64,000 bases of DNA from Chrysemys picta bellii (GCF_011386835.1 NC_088800.1:11184572-11248571); one strand, 5' to 3'. Positions 20,996 through 33,191 are shown, numbered from the stretch's first letter. A program made the numbers and translations. The notes: a model not told the origin generated them from the letters alone.

Positions 20996-23900
20996 TCAGG
21001 ATTAATCCCAGCCCACACGTTTCCCCCATAGCAGAGAGTATATAGAGAAAACCATACAGCCGTAGAAGGGCAAAATGGACTCACTGATGGTTCTGACCCT
21101 TTAGCACAACCCCAGCCTGACTTCTGGGATGCTCCATGAAGCCAAGGAAACAATGTTAATTTTCACCAGCTGAGGCTGTGGCCCAGAAACCTCCATGGTG
21201 TGACATAGTTTGAGATGATCCATTGATCTGGAAGAGGCACATGCATTCTAGGTGAAGATGAAATATTTTCCATGTGGCCCGGTCTACATATCAAGCTATA
21301 TTACAAAGGACTTGCCTTCAAGTCAAAATATTGTTGCCTATGAGACTCAAAATGAATCAGCAAGTGGCAGAAGCAGAATAATGGAGGCACTTCCCCATGA
21401 ACAAAGGCATGTGCTTGGTTTGCAGAAATGCAAGTGGGAGCGATCCTGATTGAAGAACTGTCTTGTGCATTGCAGGGTATGTCACCACTCCAACACAGAT
21501 AGACTAGTGCCAAGAATATGACTCAAACAGGGTTAAAATAGAAGCCTCTGAAAAGCAAGTAATGACTCCATTTATTTAGTCCTGGTGACTCCCAAATGTG
21601 ACTAGTTACAAGTCAGCATTTCCCTGGCATCTACCTCCTGGGATAAAGTCACTAGTGAGGGCAAAGACTAACTCAAATGCCCTGCCAGGGGGCGGGAGAG
21701 AGAAGAAGAAAGGAAAGGAAAATTTCTGCTGAGTTTAATCTGAACAGTGTATCCATCACTAAAAATGATACAAATCAGCCATTACTGGCTCATGCAAAAG
21801 CAACTCTACTACCTGTGATCCCTCCTTTGCTTTCTAAACCTCTTTTCAGCCCAGCCTAATGAATTGTCAGAACTGTCAGACAGCTCTATGGAATGACAAA
21901 TGTCTATGATTTGCTGCTGCTGTTGCTACTTTGCTGAAAACACCTGATGTATGTAGTCTTGAATTCTACTGTTTTGTACTAGAGGCAAGGGAAGCCAAAG
22001 CAACTGGTATATACACAGTGTTATTTTCCTTGGGCGAATATATAGTCTAATGAAAAGAATATAATAAGAGACTGTTAAGCCTGTATGGCAAAGCAACCCA
22101 AAGTCAGGAAATGACAAGATGGAGGCCTGCATGTGCAACCTTAACTCTGCCCCATTGTGCAAATGTATTTCAATAATGCTTTTAATTACAGGATCACATA
22201 AAAATGTCTTAAAATGATACATCATGCAACAATGTGTTTTTTTCCTGTGACCTAACATGCAAATGGGTAGCAACTTGTAATATTATATATGACACTATTT
22301 TCATTGTCATTATTAGAGCTAGTCAAAATATTAACTATATTAACTCGCTGAAAAAAGTATTTGATGGAAAATAGCAACATTAGTCAAATAAATGAATTTG
22401 AAAAATAGCGTTTGAGTCAGGATAGTTCAAAACATCTTTATCAACTTAGGGCCAATTTTGTGCATGTTATGTGAAATCCTGGTCCTACTGAAGTTAATGG
22501 AAGTTTTGTCATTGACTACAATAGGTCTTGGATTTGCTGAGTAGTAATGTAAGCCCTGATGGATTTTTACAGCCAGTTCTGCCATCCTTTACGGTCTGTA
22601 CTAGATTGGCACTATATTTAATATATTTGCTGCTCAGAACTTCCTTTCTGTAAAGGATCCCTATCCCAGCCTAACTGGTATTAATGGCTCAACAGAGACT
22701 CACATATAAGTGTGCTGCTCTGGCACACAGATGTCTGAAATTGTATTTCCTAATTAATCAGTAGTCCAATATTATTATGGACATGGAAAGGATCATCACT
22801 GTCTTTCCAGGAGCAGGCAGAGCTGCTGCAACTTTGGTGCCAGTCAGCAGATAGCTTAGCTCCCAACCGCTCAGATGGTTTCCGGGATGGAACGATCTAT
22901 GGGAGGGAGTCCTCTTGAATGAGTACAAGGAGGCAGGAGAAAGAGATGGGTAGTTCTCTGAGCATGAGGAGAAAGAAGACTTCAGGAGCCTAGCCCTGTA
23001 AAGGGAAGAACTGTGTTAGGCAGAGAGCAGTCAAGAAGGGCCCACAAAAACAGCCTGAAAAGGAAGTACTGGAAGGAAGCTTCTGGGGAATCTGGTTAAG
23101 GGCCAGAGGAATCTAGAGACACTTTAGGGCTCAGCAAGGCTTTCTGTGACAGATTTGGAGGAGGGGGTTCAGCTAAGGAACTGCTGGAGGCCCCAGTTCT
23201 GAGTTACAATTTAAAGGACAAAGACTGAGCCCCTGGGAGGCCCAGCCCACTGAGTCAAGATGACAAGGACTTAAAATGGAGCAACAGCCAGCACCAGTCA
23301 GCCTGCTTGGGTAGGAGTCCCCTACCCAAATTGCGTGGTTCTTCCTGACAAGTGCCTGGCTTCACAGGCAGTAGAGCCACTCCAGAGCAGAAAGTAATTA
23401 CTTCTCTCAGCAGTTCTATTAGAATTATGATGATCTTTGGCATTTTCTATCCCAGCTTTTAAAAACTTTCTTGGTACCTGTAGGGCATCTCATGTTTCTC
23501 TTGAAAACAGTGTCACTGGAGGTTCATATCTCCAGTGATCAACTGGGCACCTTCCTCAGTTGGGCATTATATTTGCACAAACAAGGGAGGCAGGGAAAAG
23601 TGAAGCAACCAACTAAGCTTTGGTTCTAAGAGTGTGGTGCGAGTGAAAAAGTGTGTATCCAGGAAGGGAGGGATAGAGAGAGAAATACATACAAGAAGAT
23701 TACCAGGTTTCTCAACTGTAACTTGGCAATGATCAGGTGTTGAGAACTCTTCTATGATTTAGCAATAAGAATTCCACTCTAAGTGGCTTAAAATTCGCTG
23801 ATATATCATCACTTGCTGTTGTCAAATAAATAATCACTGAAATCGGCTGCAGAGAAAAGTCTCCTGCAGATCCGAGTTCATGCATGACATATGATATATC

Positions 23901-24560
23901 TCTTCAAAGGGACAGATACATCTTTCTTACAGCCGGCATGCAGCTTCCTTCACTGCACCTTCCTTTCCATCCAAATCACCTCAAATAAATGTGAGTTCTG
24001 CAGCGTTCACAGTAATTCCTTCATTTTTAAACACATAATGGAAATGTATAACTAGTCCTCATAAAAATTTATATCTCAATTCGTCCCTTTAATTTATAAC
24101 AGACCCTCCAGGCAGTTATTATTCAAACATTAATAAAATGCCTATGGATCACCAAAAGCATCAATTTCCAACCTCGCCTCCTATTTGTATAGCTATAAAG
24201 CCAGATTAGAGTTCATGCCACTCCTGTGTCTAACAACAATTACACCTTTAATAAGAAAGGAGCAAATGATATATTATCTTAATCATGTTAGGAATCTGGG
24301 TTCCTTTCATGAAACAAAGTTGCATTTTTTATACCCTTTCTGACAATTGTTACTTAACAGCCTATATGTTTGGATATTGCAGTTTATGCAAATGTTCATG
24401 TTCTATAAATTTTAGATTTATCTCCATTCATCATTCCATACAGAGATTATGGTGTCTGCATGTGTTAGCATGGGCTAAAATGTGATTAAAACACATTTCA
24501 TTTATGCCAGATGGTAAAAGAGAAAAAAATACCCTTAAAAGAGGATTTTTCTGTTCTAGA
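20996..24560. other. Unassigned non-coding DNA with minor repeat scraps
   Basis: No gene recognised. At 22470-22545, 'gtgaaatcctggtcctac', 'ttgactacaataggt' and 'cttggatttgc' form a diverged palindrome of the short palindromic class. From 22315, 'tagagctagtcaaaatatt' resembles the start of the AT-rich family of 55095-55520. The 22800-23280 stretch is purine-rich and unassigned. The AT-rich 23820-24420 part looks single-copy. Confidence 0.4.
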
Positions 24561-24648
24561 GGTCAGATCCTCAGTTGGTGTAAATCAGAGTAGTTTCACT
24601 GGGCTTCAGGTGAGTTACACCGATTTGCACCAGCTGGGGACTGGGCCC
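24561..24648. repeat. Short palindromic element ('ctggtgtaaatc' type)
   Basis: The left arm 'cagatcctcagttggtgtaa' and the right arm 'tttgcaccagctggggactg' are inverted copies, and the middle also pairs partly ('gtagttt' with 'gagttac'). The closest relative in the window is at 24985-25068. Confidence 0.75.
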
Positions 24649-24984
24649 TGCATTGCTAGCAATGCAATTTTAGAGAATTAATACGTTAAAATAACACCCG
24701 GACATTACTCTATTTTTTGGAAGCAGTTGCCTCCTAATTGTAGAGCCAACCCTGTAAATCCTTACCTATGTGAGTAATCCTTACCCAGAGGAACTATTCC
24801 ATAGAGGTCAATGGGACAACCCACCTGAGTTGGAGGTTGTAGTACTTGGCCGCGGTCTAATTTAAGAGTAATGACCGTGAGGCCCATAAAGGTATGCACG
24901 GAAAGAATTCCTGGGGACCTTTCATTCTCTGCTATGAGCTTTAAAAATCTCTTGAATCTGGGGAGAAAATAAAAAATAGGTTCT
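24649..24984. other. Unassigned non-coding DNA
   Basis: Nothing recognised. Confidence 0.4.
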
Positions 24985-25068
24985 GGGCCATATCCTGAGC
25001 TGGTGTAAATCAGTGTTGTTCAGTTGATTTCCAAGGAGCAGCAGCTATTTATGCCAGAGATAGGATCC
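24985..25068. repeat. Short palindromic element, second nearby copy
   Basis: 'ggccatatcctgagctggtg' at the left and 'tatgccagagataggatcc' at the right are diverged inverted arms related to 24561-24648. Two members within 430 bp suggests a preferred region or chance clustering. Confidence 0.6.
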
Positions 25069-25486
25069 ATGAAGTCTCTTAGGCATTGCAACTCTGAGTG
25101 TCACAGCGCCTAACATTAATGAGCCTACAAAAGTCAGAGGAGCAACACTTTAATCCACAAAGCTGAGTTGGACACCTCTGCCCCCGATACAATGAATGGG
25201 GAGAGACAGGTGGCCTGGAAGGTCATCCACAAAAGCCAGCATGGCTTAGCCACCTAAGCTAGCCAATGGGAGACACCACTGAGAGGGGCGTGTGCTCCCC
25301 TCCCCTCTCAGAGAGATAGGTGCCTAAGTCTGGTCTGCAGGAAGGCAGCTATCTCTGCTTGCGATTCACAAACAGGAACCATCCCTGTGGAGTCAGGTGG
25401 CTTGGGCACCTAAGCCACTTCTTGTGGGAATGAGTTTACTGCCTGTCTTACTCCACAGAAAATGGCTGGAGGAGGAGGTGGCCACT
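25069..25486. repeat. Probable old dispersed repeat, unclassified
   Basis: Repeat-like text such as 'gagataggtgcctaagtctg', 'cagctatctctgcttgcgat' and 'cttgggcacctaagccactt' resembles a known type of sauropsid dispersed element, but I cannot name it or set its ends. No coding signal. Confidence 0.3.
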
Positions 25487-25487
25487 T

Positions 25488-25590
25488 ATAACTTTTAGCC
25501 CAGTGGTTAGCACACTTGCAGACCCAGGTTCTGGGCAGGGTTTGAACAGGGGAGCTCCCATCTCTCAGGAGCTGTGGGATTTTCTGTGGC
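25488..25590 (+). mobile_element. Possible degenerate tRNA-like SINE head
   Basis: 'tagcccagtggttagcac' resembles an A-box, and 'gggtttgaacagggg' about 45 bases later resembles a B-box. The copy is too diverged to be certain and may be part of the unclassified repeat upstream. Confidence 0.3.
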
Positions 25591-25800
25591 GGGGCTCCCT
25601 TGGTGTCTCCTGTTGAAGCTGTTTCACTGTGGCTAAATAATGAAGGAGTGATTGGCACATGGGAATTGGAGTGATTGGAGCAGGGTCTTCCACCTCCCAG
25701 GACTGAAGAAATATGAGTACCTGTGCACATGGGAAACTCCCTTTTCCTACTGACCTAGAAAGGAAATCTCATTCTGTCCTAGGTACTACTGAAAACACTT
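25591..25800. other. Unassigned non-coding DNA
   Basis: Nothing recognised. Confidence 0.4.
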
Positions 25801-25847
25801 GGGCCCAGATCCTCAAAAGCCTAACTCCTTTTAAGATCTGGGCCTTG
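25801..25847. repeat. Internally deleted short palindrome
   Basis: 'gggcccagatcctcaaaagc' and 'cttttaagatctgggcct' form inverted arms with little loop. It looks like a deleted form of the longer copy at 54564-54651. Confidence 0.65.
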
Positions 25848-27624
25848 CTGTGAAGACCCCTTCCATCCCCCAAAAAATAAAAAATGACCTTGTGCCCTTA
25901 AGATATTCTTAATACTGAGTTCAATTACTCTGATTTCTTCTGTGGATGAATTTGTAGCACCAGAACCAGGTCCCCGGCTGATACCTGTTCATCTTTGCTT
26001 TTAATGGACTGTGATCCTGTACCTTTAAAAATCAAACTCCTGCTTCATGTCTTTGCAACACTAACTGTCTTTCCACTAATTGGTTCTGTGTAAATGAAAC
26101 AAGCTGAAAAACACTATGGCACCAATAAATATTAATAAGTTATTGTTTGTTTTCTTTACCTTGCTTATGAATTCATACAAAGACAGTGCTAAGACATTAA
26201 CTCCAGTCTATTAATTGCCACCTGATAATTGCCACCTGATACTCTTCTCCTGGATAATTAGGTACCCATTAGTTCTAATCAAGTAGTTACTTAATTATTG
26301 CAGTAATTAGTCTAATGGACTAGCAAATTGAAGCTTTATCACTTTTGGATACTTAATGTTCCTGACAGAATTCTTCACAAGTGTCAGGGTTCCTGATTCA
26401 GCAACCTGTCATCAATGAACCCCCCTGCTGCCATCTCCACCCCACTCACATTGTCGCCCCATCCACTTTCCGAGACGAATTTATGTTGCCTCTCACTTCA
26501 CATATCAAAGTTAAGTCCCCCTCCCTGCTCACCATCTTATCTGCTCTGCTTTGTTGTCCTCTTCATTCCACAGCAAACAAACTTTGTTGAGAAATTAAAT
26601 AACATCTTGGCATGGAGATCACATGCATTAAACAGCACAGCAGTGTGAATCAAAGAAAGGAGATGATATTGGCAGGTGCAGAAAAAAAGCAACTGTCAGG
26701 GGGGAAAAAAGAATATTCATGAATGCTTAAGTACAGCAGGGCTTGGAAAGGAGCAAGGTGCAGTAGTTAGCCCGTTTATGGTGAGCAGAGCCTCTGTTTG
26801 AAGGTTTGGGACAATTAATGGGTTGCAAAGCCTTTCGTCTTTAGATCAGTGGTTCAAATCCAGCCCAGGCTGTTGGTCACCAGAATGCAAGTCATTCCTA
26901 GCTGATGGCTAATAAGAAAGCCTATGTGAAATGAACCTCATAGAAAACAGCATCACAGTTGTTGACTGTCAAAGAGGAATAGATATGGAGTCTGAGCTGC
27001 CCTCTTCTCCTTACAAGTGGACACTAGGTTAGAGTTGAGAGACAGTAGGGAGAATCTTGTATTGCTTTGACCCTGTTCTCAATATCTTGCGGGTAAATAG
27101 AGGGTTTTTAATGTGAAGGGCTCTCAATCCTGAATTTTACACCAGTACAACATTTACCTTAAATAAATACCTCGGAGCATCCTCTCCACTTTCTGCAATC
27201 CACAGAGTGCCCAGTGCTTTTTTGTGGGTCCTAACACATTTCTGAGATGGAGATAAAAAGCACAGATGTAGCGCAATGTCATTGCATTAAACCAAGACTT
27301 TCTCTCGCCCATTGATCTGATCCGGATTCTTTCATGCCTCCTCATGTCAGATTTGTATCTGAATTGATCATCAAGCCTTTTGAAAAGTGTCAGCTGCCAC
27401 GTGTATTGCAATTCATAAAATTTAAGGGCCTTTTGACCTGGAACAAAAAGCTAGATCCCACTTGGGAATAAAGACACCTCTTCCATTAACAACATTCCAC
27501 AATTGACCAATTTTTATGCTATTCCAAATACATGGTAGGATTACATTTTCTAAGCTAGATTTATATATCTTTTCCCCTTCTCGGCCAAATCAGTAAGATG
27601 GGCCCTTTTTATCATTTGTATTAC
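25848..27624. other. Unassigned non-coding DNA
   Basis: No gene recognised. Near 26845 'gtggttcaaatccagccc' resembles a pol III B-box, but no matching A-box was convincing. 'ttgccacctgata' is duplicated in tandem near 26215-26240. Confidence 0.4.
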
Positions 27625-27725
27625 AATAATGCCTGGGAGTCCCGGTCATGGACTAGGACCCCAGTGCACTAGGCAATGAACAAACACAGAACAAAAGGAC
27701 AATCCCAGCCCCTAAAGCCTTACAA
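27625..27725 (+). repeat. Dispersed repeat fragment ('catggaccaggacccca' family, copy 1)
   Basis: 'catggactaggaccccagtg', 'caaacacagaacaaaa' and 'ggacaatcccagcccc' line up with 40440-40540 in the same orientation. The family is a common old dispersed repeat of unknown class. Confidence 0.6.
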
Positions 27726-29429
27726 CTTTGGGAATCTCTTTTATATAGGGTAATTTTTTGTATATGTTTGGGATTATTAGAACAGGGCTACCAAGAGATT
27801 TCTGGGGATACTTAAATAAATTAGCACTATTGTCTCCATCATTCTCCTCACTGCGTGAAGGGTGCTGGATTCTTTCCCTCTCTGTGGGGTCCCAATCCCT
27901 TCAGTAGTCGAGATACAGCAGATAACTAGAACCAGGACTTTGCCTTCTAGCTTGCCCTATAAAACTGCTGCCGCAGTCCCGGACACAGTGTATTGCATCC
28001 ATCACCATTGATTACAAATGTTGTTTCCTTAAAAGCTGCTGTTTAGGCAACAATCCATAAAGTTCCATGCAACCACTGAAAAATCATACAGATAAAACTA
28101 TTTAAACACCTGTTTGAGGCCACTGAGCAATAAAGTTCCTGTGCACCAGAAGCAAAAATTATTCAAATTATACCTGGCCCATTAAGGAAATATACTACTT
28201 GAAATTAAAGTTCGTAAGTATGCACATCACTTTCTTCCAGTGCCGGCAGCCTCAGTAGGGAGGTGAAAGCCCAAATGAGGGTATAGGGGCCCAGATTCTT
28301 CGGAACATAAATGTCAATGTCTGAAAGCATAGGAGGAGGCCCCCAGTGATAGAATGTCCACTCTGAGGAGATTGTGAAAGTGGAAAACCGCTATATCCCC
28401 CTCCAACAATGGCCGAAAGCAGTAATTGCCCCTAAAAACCATCTGAGGAAGGCAGTACAACCAGCAATTGCACTGATTCAGTTCAGTCAGCTCTAATCAG
28501 TAGGACACCTATGAAACCAGACCTTAAAGCTGCCTTCCTCCAACAGCTGTTCTGGGGGTGGACAAACAGCAACACCACCATCTGCCCTCTACTGTGGGGG
28601 GAATTCCTTCCCTATATCATGAGGGTCCAAGCCAGGCACACCTCCCTGCACCAGCCCAGAGATTCAATTACCTTCTCTTCTGCAAGGCAGAGCAGATACT
28701 TATTAATGATAGTGTATGGGAGTGACATACTGCAGCTGCCCATGCTGCATCTGTCCTCCATGCTATACCTATTCTGAGGCTAAACAGAGAACTTTAGATG
28801 CCAAGGTTATTGATCTAGCGCAATCATTATATTCAAACAGATGATGAGACAGAGAATGACCCACATGAGACAGATGTTAGTCACATCACTTAATGTACTA
28901 ATTGAAACCACTCAGATACTATGGCAATGAGAGTGATTAAAGAGCCTATGTAGAATAGAATATGTAACCCCCCATTTCGAGTTTGACAGCTTCTGGAACT
29001 CTGGACTGAGCCTCTCGGGGGTCCTATGGACTACAACACTAATAGCTACCAGTCTAGAGATCTCTGGCACCACTTCCCACCATGCTTGGAGTTGGGGTGG
29101 GACAAAATGGACTAGAAACTCCTGCTGAGGACAGAAGGAAGGCTTCTGCCTAGGGTGATATGGACAAACAGTTAGCTGGGCCAACAATGAGCCAGGGCTT
29201 CTCAGCCCCCTTGGTGGGAGGGGACAGCCTGATTCAGAGACAAAGAGACTAGTTGTAGTTTCCATTTTGAAGCTGAGGGAGAAGCAAAACAACTTAGGGA
29301 ATGTCTGATTAACCTCTCCACCCTATAAAGGAACTGCTGTGGGATCTAGTGCATAGGTCAGGCAGTTCCAGCCCTGCAGAGATCACTGTCCAGAGGGACA
29401 GAGATTTGAGCCAGTGAGACACCTGTGCA
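27726..29429. other. Unassigned non-coding DNA
   Basis: No gene recognised. The 28900-29420 part, with frame 28912-29292 on the minus strand, has mixed composition and could be an eroded LTR or the 5' side of the adjacent CR1. I cannot support either from visible motifs. Confidence 0.35.
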
Positions 29430-29518
29430 GATGATATTCACGGGAGGCCTAAGCTTCCTCAAACATGGGATGCTGTACCAGGAAGGAGATTTTCTGGGAA
29501 GAGATGGGTCCACCAGAC

Positions 29519-29693
29519 CAGGGGTCGGCAACATTCGACACGCGGCTTGCCAGGGTAAGCACCCTGGCGGGCCGGGCCAGTTTTATTTACCTGCTGACGC
29601 AGCAGGTTCAGCCGATCGCGGCCCCCCCTGGCCGCGGTTCACCGTCCCAGGCCAATGGGGGCGGCAAGAAGTGGCGCGGGCGAGCGATGTGCT
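29519..29693. mobile_element. hAT-type MITE, family A, half copy
   Basis: It starts 'caggggtcggcaacattcg' and follows the left arm to 'gggcgagcgatgtgct', then stops abruptly at the palindrome centre. No right terminus or target-site duplication is visible. A deletion probably removed the right arm with some host CR1 sequence, because the host resumes in its endonuclease part. Confidence 0.85.
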
Positions 29694-30861
29694 CAGTTTG
29701 TTCATGAAAGACAGGCAGAAAAAAGAGGGAGGAGGTGTTGTATTATACATCAAGAATATACACTTTTTCTGAGGTCCAGAAGGAGGTGAGTGGCAGACCA
29801 GTTGAAAGTCTCCGGGTAAAGATAAAAAGAGGAAAAAATGAGATGAGGCAATGATAAGGGTCTACTATAGACCACCAAATCAGGTAGATGAGGCATTTCT
29901 AGGACAAATAACAACAACAAAAACCCCAAAACACAAGACCTGGTAGTAAACTTTAACTACACAGATATCTGTTGAAAAAGAAATATGGCAAAACACAACA
30001 TTTCCAATAGGTATTTGAAATGTATTGGAGCCAACTTTCTTGTTTCAGAAAGTGGAGAAAGTAACCAAGGAGACAGCCATTTTAGACTTGATTCTGACCA
30101 ATGGGCGGGGATTGGTTTTGAATCTGAAGATGGAAGACAATCTGGGTAAAAGTGAACATGAAATGATAGATTTCATGGTTCTAGGGAAAGGAAGGAGTGA
30201 GAACAGCAGAATAAGGACAATGGATTTCAAAAAAGCCGACTTTAACAAACTTAGATTTTCTTCCCATGGGACCTTACCTACCAGTCCCCTAAGAGAGCTA
30301 GCAGTTTCTCAAGGAGATAATATTAAATGCACAGCTGCCTACAATTCCAATGCAAAGGAAAGCTAGGAATAATAGTAAGGGGCCAATGTGGCTCCTCGGG
30401 AGCACTTTAATGACCCGAAAATCAAAAAGCAATCCTACAAAAAGTGGAAACATGGATGAATTGCTAAGGAGAAGTACAAAAGACTAGCACAAGCATGTAG
30501 GGACAAAATCAGAAAAGCTAAGATGCAAAGTAAGTGACACCTAGCAAGGGACATAAAAGGCAATAAGAAGAGGTTCTTTAAATATATCAGGAGAAAGATG
30601 AAGAAAAGTGTAGGTCCTCTAGTTAGCGGGAAAGGAGAGCTAATAACTGATGGTACCATGAAGGCTGAAGTGTTTAATGCCTATTTTGCTTCATTCGTCA
30701 CCAAAGGTTAATGGTGACCAGATGCTCAACACAATTAATATTAATAACAAGGGGAAAGAAAGGCAGGCCAAAATAGGGAAAGAACAGGTTAAAGAATATT
30801 TTGATTTATTCAAGTCAGTAGGGCTTGATGAAATTCATCCTAGGATACTTAAGGAGATAGG

Positions 30862-31048
30862 ACATCTCCATTAATTTAACTATCTCCTAGAACTGGAAGG
30901 GACCTTGAAAGGTCATCGAGTCCAGCCCCTGCCTTCACTAGCAGGGCCAAGTATTGATTTTGCCCCAGATCCCTAAGCAGCCCCCTCAAGGATTGAACTC
31001 ACAACCCTGGGTTTAGTAGGCCAATGCTCAAACCACTGAGCTATCCCT
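30862..31048 (-). mobile_element. tRNA-derived SINE (Cry I type), minus strand, inside CR1
   Basis: On the plus strand it reads in reverse: 'cctagaactggaagggacct' (tail), 'ctgccttcactagcagggcc', 'aaggattgaactcacaaccc' (B-box side) and 'ctcaaaccactgagctatcc' (A-box side). It matches 8272-8462 in every block. It interrupts the older CR1 between 'gagatagg' and 'agcaatcttggaattg'. The exact tail boundary is unclear. Confidence 0.85.
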
Positions 31049-31133
31049 AAAGCAATCTTGGAATTGTTAGCAGTTATCTTCATGAACTCATACAGGGCAG
31101 GTGAGGTCCCAGAGGACTGGAGAAGTAACTATA

Positions 31134-32102
31134 TATACTCAAGATAGTTAAGTCCCTGGCAGACTGCGAAGAGCTAGAAAAGCATGTCTCAAAACTGGGT
31201 GACTGGGCAACAAAATGGCAGATGAAATTCACTGTTGATAATTTCAAAGCAATGCATATTGGAAAACATAATCCCAACTCTACATATAAAATGATGGGGT
31301 CTAAATTAGCTGTTACCACTCAAGAAAGAGAGCTTGGAGTCATTGTGGATAATTCTCTGAAAACATCCACTCAATGTGCAGCAGCAGTCAAAAAAGTGAA
31401 CAGAATATTGGTAATCATTAAAATATCATTTTGCCTCTATATAAATCCATGGTACACCCACATCTTGAATACTACATGCAGATGTGATCGCCCCATCTCA
31501 AAGAAGATATATTGGAATTGGAAAAGGTTCAGAAAAGGACAACAAAAGTTATTAGGGGTATGGAACGGCTGCCATATGAGGAGAGATTAATAAGACTGGG
31601 ACTTTTCAGCTTGGAAAAGAGACGACTAAGGGGGGATATGATAGAGGTCTATAAAATCATGACTGGTGTGGAGAAAGTAAATAAGGAAGTGTTATTTACT
31701 CCTTCTCAAAACACAAGAACTAGGTGTCACCAAATGAAATTGAAACTAATAGGTAGCCGTTTTAAAACAAACAAAAAGAAGTATTTTTTCACACAACGCA
31801 TGGCCAACCTTTGGAACTTCTTGCCAGAGGATGTTGTGAAGGCCAAGACTATAACAGGGTTCAAAAAAGAACTAGACAGCCATTGCCGGACCTATCCTCC
31901 ATGAACTTATTAGCCAGGATGGACAGGGGTGGTGTCCCTAGCCAGAAGCTGGGAATGGGTGACAGGGAATGGATCACTTGATGATTACCTGTTCTGTTCA
32001 TTCCTTCTGGGGCACCTGGCATTGGGCAGTGTCAGAAGACAGGATACTAGGCTAGATGGACCTTTGGGCTGACCCAGTATGGCTGTTCTTATGTTCGTAT
32101 GT
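31134..32102 (+). mobile_element. Younger 5'-truncated CR1 inserted in CR1
   Basis: It covers the end of the reverse transcriptase ORF and the 3' UTR, ending 'atggctgttcttatgttcg'. The direct repeat 'taactat' at 31127-31133 and 32103-32109 marks a likely target duplication. The host CR1 resumes exactly there: 'gaggactggagaag' before, 'aaaaaggggaacaatgatg' after. Translated pieces include GDWATKWQMKFTVDNFKAMH and, in another frame, [20 protein letters not shown], so at least one frameshift is present. The same subfamily is at 57147-58445. Confidence 0.88.
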
Positions 32103-32249
32103 TAACTATCATTAAAAAGGGGAACAATGATGATCCTGGGAATTATAGACCAGTCAGTCTAAATTCAATACCTTGAAAGATGCTGAACCAAATTATGAAC
32201 CAATCAATTTGTAAGTACCTAGAAGATAGTAGGGTTAAAAGTAATAGCC

Positions 32250-32565
32250 CAGGGGTCGGCAACGTTCGGCACGCGGCTCGCCAGAGTAAGCACCCTGGCG
32301 GGCTGGGCCAGTTTTATTTACCTGCTGACGCGGCAGGTTCGGCCGATCGCGGGCCCCACTGGCCGCGGTTCGCCGTCCCGGGCCAATGGAGGTGGCGAGA
32401 AGCCGTGGCCAGTACATCGCTCGCCAGCGCCACTTCTCGCCACCCCCATTGGCCAGTGGGGGCCGCGATCGGCTGAACCTGCTGCATCAACAGGTAAATA
32501 AAACTGGCCGGGCCCATCAGGGTGCTTACCCTGGCGAGCTGCGTGTCGAACGTTGCCAATCCCTG
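32250..32565. mobile_element. hAT-type MITE, family A, inserted in CR1
   Basis: It begins 'caggggtcggcaacgttcgg' and ends 'cgaacgttgccaatccctg'. The exact duplication 'taatagcc' lies at 32242-32249 and 32566-32573. It interrupts a CR1 phrase that reads smoothly across ('gttaaaagtaatagcc' then 'agtgtggagttctcaag'). At 316 bp it lacks about 20 bases of the right arm after 'cacccccattggcc'. Confidence 0.93.
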
Positions 32566-32767
32566 TAATAGCCAGTGTGGAGTTCTCAAGAACAAATAAT
32601 GACAAACCAACCTATCTTCCTTCTTTGACAGGGTCACTGGCCTAGTGGATAGGGAAGAAGCAGCAGACATGTCTTATCTTGATTTTAGTTAGCACTATCC
32701 CACATGACATTCTCTTAACAAACAAGGGAAATATGGTCAGATGAAATTACTGTAAGGTGGATAGTGA

Positions 32768-33032
32768 CATTTCTCAGGTTACCCAGGACTGTGAGTCATC
32801 TTGTTACTCCCCCATGATGGAGTCGTTGCTTGTAGTAACTGGGTGTCAGCTCCCTAACATCACCAGCCTTTCAACACTCAGCCACCCTCCTCTGGCTCTG
32901 TCTTTGTCAGGGGCTGGATATCACAGGGTAATGCTTCAAGGCGACTGGGCTGCACCTCTTGTTAACCTGCAAAGCAATGACCACTCACAGAAATCCCGGA
33001 TCCTCTGCCCCCAAAGGAGCAGTGTACCTTCT
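32768..33032. other. Unassigned non-coding DNA
   Basis: Sequence between two CR1 pieces; no gene or repeat is recognised. Confidence 0.35.
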
Positions 33033-33191
33033 AATGAGAAGGGTAGTTAAGCGCCGGAATAGGCTTCCAGGGGAGGTTTTGGAATCCCCATCACTGGATG
33101 ATCTATGTTTCCTTGGTCCAACCTCAGTGCAGGGGGCTGGACATGATGAGGTCTCAAGGTTTCTCCAGGCCTACATTTCTAGGATTCTGTG
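33033..33191 (+). mobile_element. CR1 3' tail, plus strand
   Basis: 'gcgccggaataggcttccag', 'tggaatccccatcactggat', 'ggggctggacatgatgaggt' and 'tctaggattctgtga' are the end of ORF2 and the 3' terminus of a CR1 subfamily other than those at 31134 and 57147. Very short, heavily 5'-truncated. Confidence 0.75.

Larger units (their letters stand above)
29430..32767 (+). mobile_element. Older CR1 LINE, plus strand, split by four later insertions
   Basis: CR1 sequence appears at 29430-29518, about 29694-30861, 31049-31133, 32103-32249 and 32566-32767. In order along the element: a 5' segment ('gggatgctgtaccaggaagg'); an endonuclease-like phrase translating to GGGVVLYIKN near 29730; the part with DLILTNGRG near 30085; the linker before the reverse transcriptase; and the reverse transcriptase start (e.g. 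'gaattatagaccagtcagtc' at 32139). It breaks off before the catalytic FADD motif. Frames are disrupted by stops and shifts. The insertions are a hAT MITE (29519), a SINE (30862), a second CR1 (31134) and another hAT MITE (32250). The copy is dead. CR1 would normally encode endonuclease and reverse transcriptase for retroposition. Confidence 0.85.

Noticed and set aside
26830..26880. B-box-like 'gtggttcaaatccagccc'
   Set aside because: No convincing A-box at the right distance and no related copy in the window, so a SINE call is not supported.
31222..31904. Two overlapping plus-strand frames with good protein texture
   Set aside because: They are the tail of the CR1 reverse transcriptase ORF, frameshifted; counted as part of the CR1, not as host genes.
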